A DNA stretch of 6,983 bases from Bacillota bacterium (GTDB lineage: Bacteria; Bacillota; Bacilli; Lactobacillales; Enterococcaceae): positions 1 to 6,983 of the forward strand of contig JAEWFE010000199.1 in NCBI GenBank assembly GCA_023389005.1, in the 5' to 3' direction. The notes under the pieces were generated by a model. That model had not been told where the DNA came from and ran no database searches. It was given only the letters and a program-made list of their open reading frames with translations. Positions within the stretch are counted from its first letter, which is position 1. Each line of letters begins with the position of its first letter. Below, piece after piece: positions 1-6,197 of the stretch. The position numbers and the translations under genes were made by a program.

Positions 1-328
1 CAATCTTATCAACCACACGGATATTATAAGATGGTACTGCAGCGCCTTTAAAATTCTGATTATAACCAGCTTCAGGGACATAACCTTCAATCCCTAATAA
101 ATTTTCTAAAAAGTCGATATGCCACCAGCCACGACGAAACTCACCATCTGTAATGCCGAAAATGCCGACTTGTTTTTGTTCTTCAACCAACTTCAAGATT
201 TCTTCATCTTCTATTTGACGTAATTCATCTTTGGTAATCTGACCTTGTTGTAAATCATGACGAGCTTGTCTAATACGTGCAGGACGTAAAAAGCTGCCCA
301 CGTGATCAACTGTATAGGGTACTTGCAT
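1..328 (-). CDS. MetE-like (YxjG/YxjH-type) methyltransferase, 5' part
   Basis: The first 109 codons of a gene that leaves the window on the left. The protein opens MQVPYTVDHVGSFLRPARI, and DHVGSFLRP is the hallmark N-terminus of the YxjG/YxjH family. These proteins of roughly 370 residues correspond to the catalytic C-terminal half of cobalamin-independent methionine synthase (UROD/MetE-like fold). Further family features seen are VGIFGITDGEFRRGWW at about residues 56-71 and a following HIDF. By family, it is a cytosolic enzyme that transfers a methyl group to homocysteine or a related thiol. The exact substrate is not established, and the zinc ligands lie outside the window. The ATG at 328 is supported by an AAAGGAGGA ribosome binding site (336-344) seven bases upstream. 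It has its own promoter, so it is probably not co-transcribed by necessity with the hydrolase upstream. Confidence 0.85.
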   Translation of the reverse strand, partial: MQVPYTVDHVGSFLRPARIRQARHDLQQGQITKDELRQIEDEEILKLVEEQKQVGIFGITDGEFRRGWWHIDFLENLLGIEGYVPEAGYNQNFKGAAVPSYNIRVVDKI

Positions 329-354
329 AAAAAAATCCTCCTTTTATTGTTTTT

Positions 355-383
355 ATTGTACCGATTAATCCTAGGTGTGTAAA
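355..383 (-). promoter_or_regulatory. Promoter of the MetE-like gene
   Basis: Reading leftwards, TTTACA (378-383) and TACAAT (355-360) are separated by exactly 17 bases, a near-consensus housekeeping sigma promoter. The predicted transcript starts near 348, giving a leader of only about 20 bases before the ATG at 328. That leaves no room for a SAM riboswitch or T-box. The -35 lies 14 bases past the stop codon of the hydrolase gene, and no terminator is visible between them. Confidence 0.75.
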
Positions 384-397
384 CAGTCCGCCTAATT

Positions 398-1252
398 TTA
401 AACTGATAGATTTTGACTATTAGCACTTATTACTTTTGACAATAACGCAAGCACCTCTTCATTTTCGGTCAAATTGCTATGCGAGGCTGACACAATCTTT
501 TCTTGATATTCGGTCTTGTTTTGGAAGATTTGCGCCCCCATTTGCACACTGGCTAACGGAACTGTACCATCTGTTGCTTGACTATTTAAGCTACCGGCAA
601 TATTAATCATTTCAAAATTGGTTTGGCGAATACTTGATACTAGATAATGATCTAACCATTCTGTCACCTTGGCGCTTTGATAGTTTTGATTCTCCTCTTC
701 TACGACATCATTATAAGGTGTGCCCAAGGTAATCATACTAGCAACTTGGGGTTCGTCAGTCGTTTGCAAATTTTCTAGATATTCAGTAAAAACCAAACCA
801 CCATTCGAATGACCGACAAAGTTATAGGTCTCAAAATCATAAAAATCAAGAATACTATGTAAGGCTTGCTGAAACCATTGCGCTTGTTGGCTAATTGCTT
901 CAATGCCATCTTCTGCTTCTTCAAAGGCAATCACAAAAACTGGATGCTGACTGCTCTTTTTGATTTTACCTGTCACTTTCAAGGTGCCATCTGTATGTAC
1001 GGTAATTTTTTCGACACTTAAATCCGGCGTTGTCGTCTTCAAGGTTGCCAACATTTCATCAAAGCGATTTTGCGTGCCATATGTGCCCGGAACCATAATC
1101 AAAGGACTGGCGATTTGACGATTGACCTGCGCTGCCAATACATGATAGGTGGTGGAATCAGGATTGACTTCTACGGTTTTGGCCCCACCAATCAGTCCGA
1201 CAAATAAAACCAACATTGGATATAACCATAAATATTTTTTATAATTTGTCAT
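398..1252 (-). CDS. Exported alpha/beta hydrolase, DUF915-type
   Basis: A 284-residue protein that looks like the DUF915 'cell surface hydrolase' family of Firmicutes. Lys5-Lys6 followed by a hydrophobic stretch at about residues 8-23 gives a signal peptide or N-terminal anchor, with possible cleavage after Ala24. There is no lipobox cysteine. The nucleophile elbow GHSNGG puts the catalytic serine at Ser149. Asp228 in ATDGTVPLAS and His258 in SASHSN complete the triad in the usual order. The oxyanion region reads LIMVPGTYG (51-59), so Pro replaces the His of the common HG motif. The substrate is unknown; lipase, esterase or another acyl hydrolase is possible, acting outside the membrane. A GAAGG ribosome binding site (1261-1265) sits 8 bases before the ATG. 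It lies downstream of the ABC operon but behind a terminator and its own CiaR-box promoter, which suggests it belongs to the same regulon. Confidence 0.85.
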   Translation of the reverse strand: MTNYKKYLWLYPMLVLFVGLIGGAKTVEVNPDSTTYHVLAAQVNRQIASPLIMVPGTYGTQNRFDEMLATLKTTTPDLSVEKITVHTDGTLKVTGKIKKSSQHPVFVIAFEEAEDGIEAISQQAQWFQQALHSILDFYDFETYNFVGHSNGGLVFTEYLENLQTTDEPQVASMITLGTPYNDVVEEENQNYQSAKVTEWLDHYLVSSIRQTNFEMINIAGSLNSQATDGTVPLASVQMGAQIFQNKTEYQEKIVSASHSNLTENEEVLALLSKVISANSQNLSV

Positions 1253-1281
1253 GCTACCTACCTTCTATTTTTTCTAGTTCG

Positions 1282-1314
1282 ATTATAACGCAACTATCTT
1301 TAAAAATTCTTAAC
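1282..1314 (-). promoter_or_regulatory. Hydrolase promoter with CiaR-type box
   Basis: On the minus strand the half-sites GTTAAG (1309-1314) and TTAAAG (1298-1303) are separated by five bases. They are followed by exactly ten bases and a perfect TATAAT (1282-1287). The first half-site matches the CiaR consensus NTTAAG-n5-WTTAAG fully and the second at five of six positions. There is no good TTGACA-like -35, as expected of a promoter needing an activator bound in its place. The predicted start is near 1275. Assignment to CiaR is inferred from the consensus and from the ciaRH genes nearby. Confidence 0.65.
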
Positions 1315-1331
1315 CTTTGCTCAAAAATTGA

Positions 1332-1368
1332 ATTACAGTTAGATGTCAAAATGTCACCTAACTGTAAT
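1332..1368 (-). terminator. Terminator of the ABC operon
   Basis: Perfect 11-base-pair stem ATTACAGTTAG (1332-1342) with CTAACTGTAAT (1358-1368) and a 15-base loop that can pair further. It begins 6 bases after the ATPase stop codon. On the minus strand it is followed by TCAATTTTTG, a broken U-tract, so termination may be partial. On the plus strand it is followed by CTTTT, but no gene there needs it. It separates the ABC operon from the hydrolase promoter. Confidence 0.7.
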
Positions 1369-1374
1369 CTTTTG

Positions 1375-2043
1375 CTATAAGGAAACTGCTTGCTTTGTTA
1401 ACTGCTGATTTTTCAACACATAGACTTCATCACTTGCATTCGCCACTTCTTTTTCGTGCGTGACAATAATGATGCATTTTTCCTGTTCATGGGCAAGCTG
1501 CTGAAAAAGGGTGATGATTTCTTGAGAGGTTTGTTCATCTAAATTTCCTGTTGGTTCATCGGCCACAATCAAATCATGTCCGCAACAAACCGTTCGAACA
1601 ATGGCGACTCTTTGCTGTTGTCCGCCCGATAGATGACTCACTCGTTTATCGGCCAATTCACGGGTAAGGCCTACTTTTTCTAGCTGTTGATAAGCATATT
1701 CTTTAGGATTTTCTTTTTGGGTCTGACTGATTGCCATCGCTGTTAATACATTTTCCACCGCGCTTAAATAGGGTAAAAGGTTATACGCTTGAAAGACGAT
1801 TGAGACTTGATTTTTCCGATAATTTTGCAGACCAATTTGTTTTAGCGACTCCCCTTGATAAGTGATTTGCCCTTCTTTGGGTTGATCTAAACCAGCCAAA
1901 AGGGATAAAAAGGTGGTTTTGCCGCTACCACTTGTTCCTAAAATGGCATACATCTTGCGTGGCTCAAAGGTCAAATTGACTTGTTGAAACAACGGACGTT
2001 CATTTGCATACCAGTAACCTAAATTTTCAACTTGTAAAACCAT
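1375..2043 (-). CDS. ABC exporter ATPase, MacB/LolD-type
   Basis: A 222-residue nucleotide-binding subunit with every expected motif. Walker A is GTSGSGKT (36-43), the Q-loop is VFQAYNLLP with Gln85, the signature is LSGGQ (138-142), Walker B is LIVADEP (158-164, catalytic Glu163), the D-loop is GNLD (166-169) and the switch histidine is His196 in VTHE. The sequence and length fit the MacB/LolD/BceA group that powers FtsX-fold permeases at the inner face of the membrane. It is the second gene of its operon, 14 bases after the permease stop, with a GAGGTG ribosome binding site (2049-2054) in that gap, so the two are translated from one message. The partner is the permease at 2058-3614. The transported substrate cannot be read from the sequence; antimicrobial peptides or envelope lipids are typical for the group. 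Confidence 0.93.
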   Translation of the reverse strand: MVLQVENLGYWYANERPLFQQVNLTFEPRKMYAILGTSGSGKTTFLSLLAGLDQPKEGQITYQGESLKQIGLQNYRKNQVSIVFQAYNLLPYLSAVENVLTAMAISQTQKENPKEYAYQQLEKVGLTRELADKRVSHLSGGQQQRVAIVRTVCCGHDLIVADEPTGNLDEQTSQEIITLFQQLAHEQEKCIIIVTHEKEVANASDEVYVLKNQQLTKQAVSL

Positions 2044-2057
2044 ATTTTCACCTCATT

Positions 2058-3614
2058 TTACGATATTAGAATTGATTTGGGATTTAGCCTAAAAATACCA
2101 ATGGATGCAAAACAAATTGCGATTAAAACAATCCCTATTGCTATAGCCGTTAAAAGCATAAATTGTTTTGGTTGCACGTTAATTTTCAGATTTTTCACTT
2201 CTTGTGATGCAGCAAATGGATTTTGACGATTGCCTCCTGGTCGACTAGGCGGTGTTTGGCCATTTTGCACTTTACCTGGTGCCCCACCTGGTTGATTATT
2301 GGTCTGTTGGTTTTGGGTGCTTGTGGTTTGTTGGCTAATCAGTTGGTTGCCTAGTGCATTTCCTACAAGATTGCCTGTTACACCTGCAATGCCTAAAGCA
2401 AATACTAAACAAATGATGATTTCGATGAAGAATTGGCCGATTAACTTGATGCGTGATTCACCCAATGATAACAATACGCCCATCTCATAGCGACGATCTT
2501 TCAAACTTAACATCACAATCAAAGTTAGTATCACTACACCTGCAACACCGACAAGGATAATAATATTTTTGGCAAATCCTTTGACATTATTCAGTGGTTG
2601 AAGCATTTGTTGATACATTTGATCATTGCTTTGAAGGCTAAAAGTATCGGTATCAATTAATTTTTCGGCTTGTTTAATGAAACTATCCATTTTAGCAGGA
2701 TCTTCTAAGGTAAATGTCGCCTCATCAATCGTTTCACTATCTTCGCCTTTTAAGGTTGCTACCATCGTATAAGAAGTAATTAAGGTATTCGCCGGATTTA
2801 AAAAGTTAAACTGCATCCCTAACTCATCACCGGCATCAGTGGTTTCATAAATACCTTTCACCTTTAATTCGACTTCCTTGTCATCACTGCTTGTCACTTT
2901 AAAGGTATCTCCGACAGATAAATCATTTTCCTCAGCCAAAGTTTTTTCAATTAATACAGCGTTACTTCCTTCATCGGCACTAGTAATCGCACTTCCTTTG
3001 ATTATTTTGGCTTCTCCTTGGGTAAAAGTCGTTAATAAGCTGCTATCTGAAACACCTTGGACGCGAAAATCTCCTTGCGACATGGCTTCTCCTGGCGGCA
3101 TTTGGCCATTTCCTTGTTTACTTTGACTCGCACCAGAAGTTACCTCGTTGTCTTTGCTTTCACTCGTAGCCTCGTTAGAACCACTTGTTGTTTCACTGGT
3201 ACTGCTTGTTTTAGCACTACTTTCAATTGCTTCAATACCGCTTGCTGCATCTACTGAGGTGGTCGCTGTGTATAGATAAGATTTCACCCCTGATAATGCC
3301 GCGATTTTTTTCGCATCACTTAAATTGATTGGCGTCCGGCTAAAAGTTTTCCGCTGACTTTGCTCAGAACTACTCGAGGTTTGGTCGTTATCTTCTTCCT
3401 TTTCCTTTGCTTGAAACATCGCCTCACGATTTTGAGTGAGTGTCACAGTGGCTCCGGTACTTTTTTGGGCATTAGTGATTGCTTGATTCGCTGCTTGATA
3501 GATACTCAAACCTGCTAAAACAAAAATCATTACGACGGATAGAATCGCAATCATTAAAACACTTTTGCCTTTTTTTGCCCAGAGATATTGATAGGCTCGT
3601 TTGATAAAGTTCAT
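2058..3614 (-). CDS. ABC exporter permease, MacB/FtsX fold with low-complexity loops
   Basis: A 518-residue membrane protein. It has one N-terminal transmembrane helix (about 18-40), a large outside domain (about 41-348) and three C-terminal helices (about 349-371, 394-418 and 485-508). This four-helix layout is that of MacB, YknZ and Vex permeases. The FtsX-family motif KDRRYEMGVLLSLGESR (372-388) follows helix 2 and would contact the ATPase. The outside domain carries a Ser/Thr/Glu-rich stretch (about 76-92 and 127-180). A second low-complexity stretch rich in Gln, Asn, Pro and Gly (about 424-470) fills the loop between helices 3 and 4. The ATG at 3614 has an AAAGGA site (3625-3630) upstream and gives the usual basic start MNFIKRAYQYLWAKKGK. 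No membrane-fusion (MacA/YknX) gene accompanies it here. It is the first gene of the operon, divergent from ciaRH. Confidence 0.9.
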   Translation of the reverse strand: MNFIKRAYQYLWAKKGKSVLMIAILSVVMIFVLAGLSIYQAANQAITNAQKSTGATVTLTQNREAMFQAKEKEEDNDQTSSSSEQSQRKTFSRTPINLSDAKKIAALSGVKSYLYTATTSVDAASGIEAIESSAKTSSTSETTSGSNEATSESKDNEVTSGASQSKQGNGQMPPGEAMSQGDFRVQGVSDSSLLTTFTQGEAKIIKGSAITSADEGSNAVLIEKTLAEENDLSVGDTFKVTSSDDKEVELKVKGIYETTDAGDELGMQFNFLNPANTLITSYTMVATLKGEDSETIDEATFTLEDPAKMDSFIKQAEKLIDTDTFSLQSNDQMYQQMLQPLNNVKGFAKNIIILVGVAGVVILTLIVMLSLKDRRYEMGVLLSLGESRIKLIGQFFIEIIICLVFALGIAGVTGNLVGNALGNQLISQQTTSTQNQQTNNQPGGAPGKVQNGQTPPSRPGGNRQNPFAASQEVKNLKINVQPKQFMLLTAIAIGIVLIAICFASIGIFRLNPKSILIS

Positions 3615-3640
3615 CTTGCTTCATTCCTTTCGTTTTTTTC

Positions 3641-3673
3641 AAGATAACGTCAATAACTTAAAGCTAGCTTAAA
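3641..3673 (-). promoter_or_regulatory. ABC operon promoter with perfect CiaR-type box
   Basis: Read leftwards, TTTAAG (3668-3673) and TTTAAG (3657-3662) flank a five-base spacer CTAGC, a perfect match to the streptococcal CiaR consensus. Exactly ten bases further is TATCTT (3641-3646), a 4/6 match to the -10 consensus. The leader is about 20 bases to the permease ATG. The spacing is identical to that at the hydrolase promoter. A TTGACG also lies in the ten-base gap but has no -10 at the right distance. Confidence 0.7.
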
Positions 3674-3676
3674 AAT

Positions 3677-3709
3677 TTTAAGGTTCGATTATGGAAAATC
3701 TGATATTCT
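3677..3709 (+). promoter_or_regulatory. ciaRH promoter with CiaR-type box
   Basis: TTTAAG (3677-3682), five bases, ATTATG (3688-3693; five of six matches to WTTAAG), exactly ten bases, then TATTCT (3704-3709) preceded by TG at 3701-3702, an extended -10. This is the same layout as at the two minus-strand promoters and suggests autoregulation. A later TACAAT (3715-3720) lacks a -35 and would leave almost no leader, so it is the weaker choice. The predicted start is near 3716. Confidence 0.6.
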
Positions 3710-3743
3710 TTCGTTACAATAATGAGGAAAGTAGGTGGATGCG

Positions 3744-4424
3744 ATGATTAAACTATTAGTAATAGAAGATGAAAAAATTCTAGCTGAAAATATTAAAGAA
3801 ATTATTGCTGATTTAGGGGAAGTGACACTGTGTTTTGATGGTGAAGAAGGCTTGTATGAAGCGCAAAGTAAGATATATGATTTGATTTTGCTTGATTTGA
3901 TGCTACCGAAGATGAGCGGTTATCAAGTGCTCGCTCAATTACGCCAAGAAAATATTCAAACACCTGTCTTAATCTTAACTGCCAAAGATAGCCTAGAAGA
4001 TAAAATTACTGGTTTTCAAAAAGGGGCAGATGATTATTTAACCAAACCCTTTTATCGTGAAGAACTACGATTAAGAGTCAAAGCCCTATTAAGACGTTCG
4101 TTAGGCATGCACGAGGAAAATACGCTACAATATGGAAATATCATTTGTGATTTAAGCAAAAAAGAAGTTCGTGCACACGAGACTGTCCTACCTATTCAAG
4201 GCAAAGAATTTGAACTGCTCGTCTATTTGATTCAAAACCAAGGAATGATTTTAACCAAAGAGCAAATTTTTGATCGGATTTGGGGCTTTGATTCGGAAAC
4301 GACGATCACTGTGGTTGAAGTCTATATGAGTCATCTGCGCAAACATCTCAAACAGACTGAAATGGCAGAAAATATCCAGACCTTGCGCAATGTTGGGTAT
4401 TTACTAGTCCAAAGAAAGGATTGA
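3744..4424 (+). CDS. ciaR: Response regulator CiaR
   Basis: A 226-residue OmpR-family response regulator. The receiver domain (1-117) has the acidic pair Glu8-Asp9, phosphoacceptor Asp51 in LLDLMLP, Thr79 and Lys101 in LTKPFY. The winged-helix DNA-binding domain covers about 127-223. Long stretches match streptococcal CiaR as I remember it: FDGEEGLYEA, YDLILLDLMLP, GADDYLTKPFY, QIFDR.WGFDS and the ending QTLR.VGYLL. Length also agrees (CiaR is about 224). The ATG at 3744 is chosen because CiaR proteins begin MIK(I/L)L and AGGTGG (3733-3738) lies five bases upstream. An in-frame GTG at 3735, with GAGG at 3724-3727, is a possible alternative adding three residues. It is followed after four bases by the kinase gene. 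In streptococci CiaR controls envelope stress, competence and antibiotic tolerance genes through TTTAAG repeats, which are present here at three promoters. Confidence 0.92.
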   Translation: MIKLLVIEDEKILAENIKEIIADLGEVTLCFDGEEGLYEAQSKIYDLILLDLMLPKMSGYQVLAQLRQENIQTPVLILTAKDSLEDKITGFQKGADDYLTKPFYREELRLRVKALLRRSLGMHEENTLQYGNIICDLSKKEVRAHETVLPIQGKEFELLVYLIQNQGMILTKEQIFDRIWGFDSETTITVVEVYMSHLRKHLKQTEMAENIQTLRNVGYLLVQRKD

Positions 4425-4428
4425 GCGA

Positions 4429-5745
4429 ATGAAAGAAGAGATGACAAGCAAGCAACAACGGCGACTTTTCTTCTTTAATATTCTTGCTTTTGGAGGGATT
4501 TTTCTACTCTTAGGCTTGATTATTTTGCAATTAATGCATAGCCTTGCTTATCAACAAACCGACAAAATGCTGAGACAAGTCATGAATCAACCAACTTTGG
4601 TACAGCTTGAAATTGCCCGTTTTGAACAAGCGGATTTATTCAATAGTCAGGGAGAAAGTCTAGAAAAACAACCACCTGATAAGGATTTCAAAGGCTTCAA
4701 CCGTTTTAATACCCAGATGATTCTATGGTCGAAATCAGGCGAAATCTTGAATAAATCTTTACTCGGTGGCCGTTTGAATGAATTGAATGCATTAACACTC
4801 GACAAAAAAAAGCTCGGTAAAGTGAAAGAACTCAGTCTGAATAATGGTCATCTATCCTTTCACTCCATTACCTATAAGTATGAAAGCGAAAACTCTGCAG
4901 TGGCTTATGTACAAATTTTAGCCAATACCAACCAAGTCAGTGATTCCATGGGTACTTTTCAGATGATTTTAGTCATTTGCATGCTTATTTTTTGGTTACT
5001 ATCGATTATCGTCAGTTTTTATCTCGCCAAAGCCAATATGCAACCTATTTTGAAGTCTTGGCACAAGCAACAGGAATTTGTCGAAAATGCCTCTCATGAA
5101 TTGCGCACCCCACTGACAATTATTCAAAATAGTTTACAAAGGCTCTTCACACAACCGAACCATACCATTATGGAAGAATCAGAGACCATTGCCCAAGCTC
5201 TAAATGAGACTAGAAGACTCAATCGTTTAACTGCCGACTTATTGACCATTGCAAGAAGTGACTCTAATCAACTGATATTAGAAAAATCCACTTTGCATAT
5301 TGATACTTTTCTTGCCCCAATTGTCGAACCTTTTATCGAAATGGCAGAAATTGACGAGAAAACTTTTACCTTTGAGAATCTCACTTCTGATACGATTATT
5401 GCTGATCACAAGCGACTGCATCAATTAGTGGTCATCTTGTTAGATAATGCTTTGAAGTATACAGATACTGGCGATGCTATCACGGTGCTTTCAAAAAGTA
5501 ATGGTGCGTTTTGGCAATTAGAAGTAAAAAATACAGGGCCTTCAATTAATGAGGAACATAAAGCGCATCTTTTTGAACGTTTCTACCGCGAAGATGCTTC
5601 TCGTAATCAGGCAACTGGCGGCTATGGTTTGGGCTTAACTATCGCTTGGCAAATCATTCATGAACATCAGGGGAAAATTGAAGTGCTAGATATCCTCCCA
5701 CGGGGCGTGAATTTTCGTGTTACTTTGCCATTGAAGCAAAAATGA
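4429..5745 (+). CDS. ciaH: Sensor histidine kinase CiaH
   Basis: A 438-residue membrane kinase, partner of the upstream regulator. Helix 1 is at about 13-36, ending in IILQLMHS as in pneumococcal CiaH. An outside sensor domain of about 140 residues follows, then helix 2 at about 177-200. Only about 20 residues separate helix 2 from the H-box, so there is no full HAMP domain, also as in CiaH. The H-box FVENASHELRTPL carries phosphorylatable His223, the N-box LLDNALKYT carries Asn340, the F-box is LFERFYRED (381-389) and the G2 box is GGYGLGL (397-403). The G1 box reads VKNTGPS (366-372), with Asn in place of the usual Asp. The ATG at 4429 follows the ciaR stop by four bases, with AAAGGA (4415-4420) inside ciaR as ribosome binding site, so the pair is translationally linked. 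The signal is unknown. Confidence 0.92.
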   Translation: MKEEMTSKQQRRLFFFNILAFGGIFLLLGLIILQLMHSLAYQQTDKMLRQVMNQPTLVQLEIARFEQADLFNSQGESLEKQPPDKDFKGFNRFNTQMILWSKSGEILNKSLLGGRLNELNALTLDKKKLGKVKELSLNNGHLSFHSITYKYESENSAVAYVQILANTNQVSDSMGTFQMILVICMLIFWLLSIIVSFYLAKANMQPILKSWHKQQEFVENASHELRTPLTIIQNSLQRLFTQPNHTIMEESETIAQALNETRRLNRLTADLLTIARSDSNQLILEKSTLHIDTFLAPIVEPFIEMAEIDEKTFTFENLTSDTIIADHKRLHQLVVILLDNALKYTDTGDAITVLSKSNGAFWQLEVKNTGPSINEEHKAHLFERFYREDASRNQATGGYGLGLTIAWQIIHEHQGKIEVLDILPRGVNFRVTLPLKQK

Positions 5746-5766
5746 TGAGGTAAACACGAATTTTTT
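5714..5766 (+). terminator. Possible weak terminator at the ciaH 3' end
   Basis: TTCGTGTT (5714-5721), inside the last codons of ciaH, is complementary over eight bases to AACACGAA (5753-5760), which is followed by TTTTTT. A small inner stem TTTGC/GCAAA is also possible. The large loop makes it doubtful, and a much stronger terminator lies at 5935-5967. Confidence 0.3.
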
Positions 5767-5798
5767 CGAGGATTTCCAAGCTGCTTCACATCCTTTAT
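5755..5798. repeat. 44-base direct repeat, copy 1
   Basis: CACGAATTTTTTC (5755-5767), an unconserved 11-base spacer, then AGCTGCTTCACATCCTTTAT (5779-5798). The same arrangement with the same spacer length recurs exactly 134 bases downstream. It starts ten bases after the ciaH stop codon. Confidence 0.85.
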
Positions 5799-5809
5799 CT
5801 ACGGCGTTC

Positions 5810-5919
5810 AGCAGCTAGACATTGTGAAATTCGCCCTCCCGCTTGAGAAAATCTCCTTTCATCCGATTTTCTCAGCGGTAGGTAAGCACACGAATTTCTT
5901 CATGTCTGAGCGAGCTGCT
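5810..5919. repeat. Large imperfect palindrome
   Basis: Nested complementary arms fold into one long hairpin. From outside in: AGCAGCT (5810-5816) with AGCTGCT (5913-5919); AGACAT (5817-5822) with ATGTCT (5902-5907); GAAATTCG (5826-5833) with CGAATTTC (5891-5898); CCGC plus a bulged T plus TGAGAAAATC (5839-5853) with GATTTTCTCA-GCGG (5865-5878); loop of 11 bases. The inner 14 pairs are perfect apart from the bulge. No U-tract follows, so it is not a terminator. A 63-codon reading frame crossing it starts at a GTG and runs through the terminator, and is not credible as a gene. It looks like an interspersed repeat element or a structured RNA. Confidence 0.75.
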
Positions 5920-5932
5920 TCACATCCTTTAT
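5889..5932. repeat. 44-base direct repeat, copy 2
   Basis: CACGAATTTCTTC (5889-5901), an 11-base spacer different from that of copy 1, then the identical 20-base block AGCTGCTTCACATCCTTTAT (5913-5932). This copy forms the right arm of the palindrome at 5810-5919 and ends just before the terminator. Confidence 0.85.
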
Positions 5933-5934
5933 AC

Positions 5935-5967
5935 AAAAACGAGGCTGTTTTTGGCAGCCTCGCTTTT
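5935..5967. terminator. Strong bidirectional rho-independent terminator
   Basis: Perfect GC-rich stem CGAGGCTG (5940-5947) with CAGCCTCG (5955-5962) and a seven-base loop. On the plus strand it is followed by CTTTTG and would end the ciaRH transcript. On the minus strand an uninterrupted TTTTT (5935-5939) follows directly, making that direction the better terminator. It could end a leftward transcript from the promoter at 6204-6232. Confidence 0.88.
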
Positions 5968-6197
5968 GTGTTATGGGAAAGGATAGTATATATAAAATTG
6001 AAACAGCGTATTTAGGTATTGAGTCGTTTTACTCAACACGTGTACATTTTACACCCATCATCTAAAAAATGCTACTAATTTGAACAGGTGCAAAAAAATT
6101 ATTACTTTTATTTCAAGAAAGCGACTTACATAAGGAAAGATTTACGGTGTTTCCTAAATTATTAAAGAAACTAAAAAATACTTTCACGCTTTTCTAT
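5935..6197 (-). ncRNA. Candidate small RNA, about 260 bases
   Basis: Defined only by its ends: a consensus-quality minus-strand promoter at 6204-6232 and a minus-strand terminator with T5 at 5935-5967. Nothing between them codes convincingly. The longest starts on this strand are a 24-codon GTG frame and a 10-codon ATG frame, neither with a ribosome binding site. Two small hairpins lie inside: TTGAGT/ACTCAA (6019-6024 with 6031-6036) and GTGTA/TACAC near 6040-6055. It matches no RNA family I recognise. Confidence 0.35.

Noticed and set aside
329..355. SAM riboswitch or T-box before the methyltransferase gene
   Set aside because: The predicted leader is only about 20 bases, too short for either.
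211..426. 71-codon minus-strand frame
   Set aside because: It overlaps the 5' end of the MetE-like gene in another frame and crosses its promoter; the product has no recognisable features.
2299..3257. Three plus-strand frames of 63-82 codons inside the permease
   Set aside because: They are shadows of the permease gene, whose motifs and membrane segments are clear in the other strand.
5824..6015. 63-codon plus-strand frame with a GTG start
   Set aside because: It has no ribosome binding site, runs along the palindrome and repeat copy 2, and reads straight through the terminator at 5935-5967.
6111..6130. Possible catabolite (cre) site around AGAAAGCGAC
   Set aside because: Only the core CG and left half resemble the consensus, the right half fails, and it lies over 300 bases from the alsS promoter.
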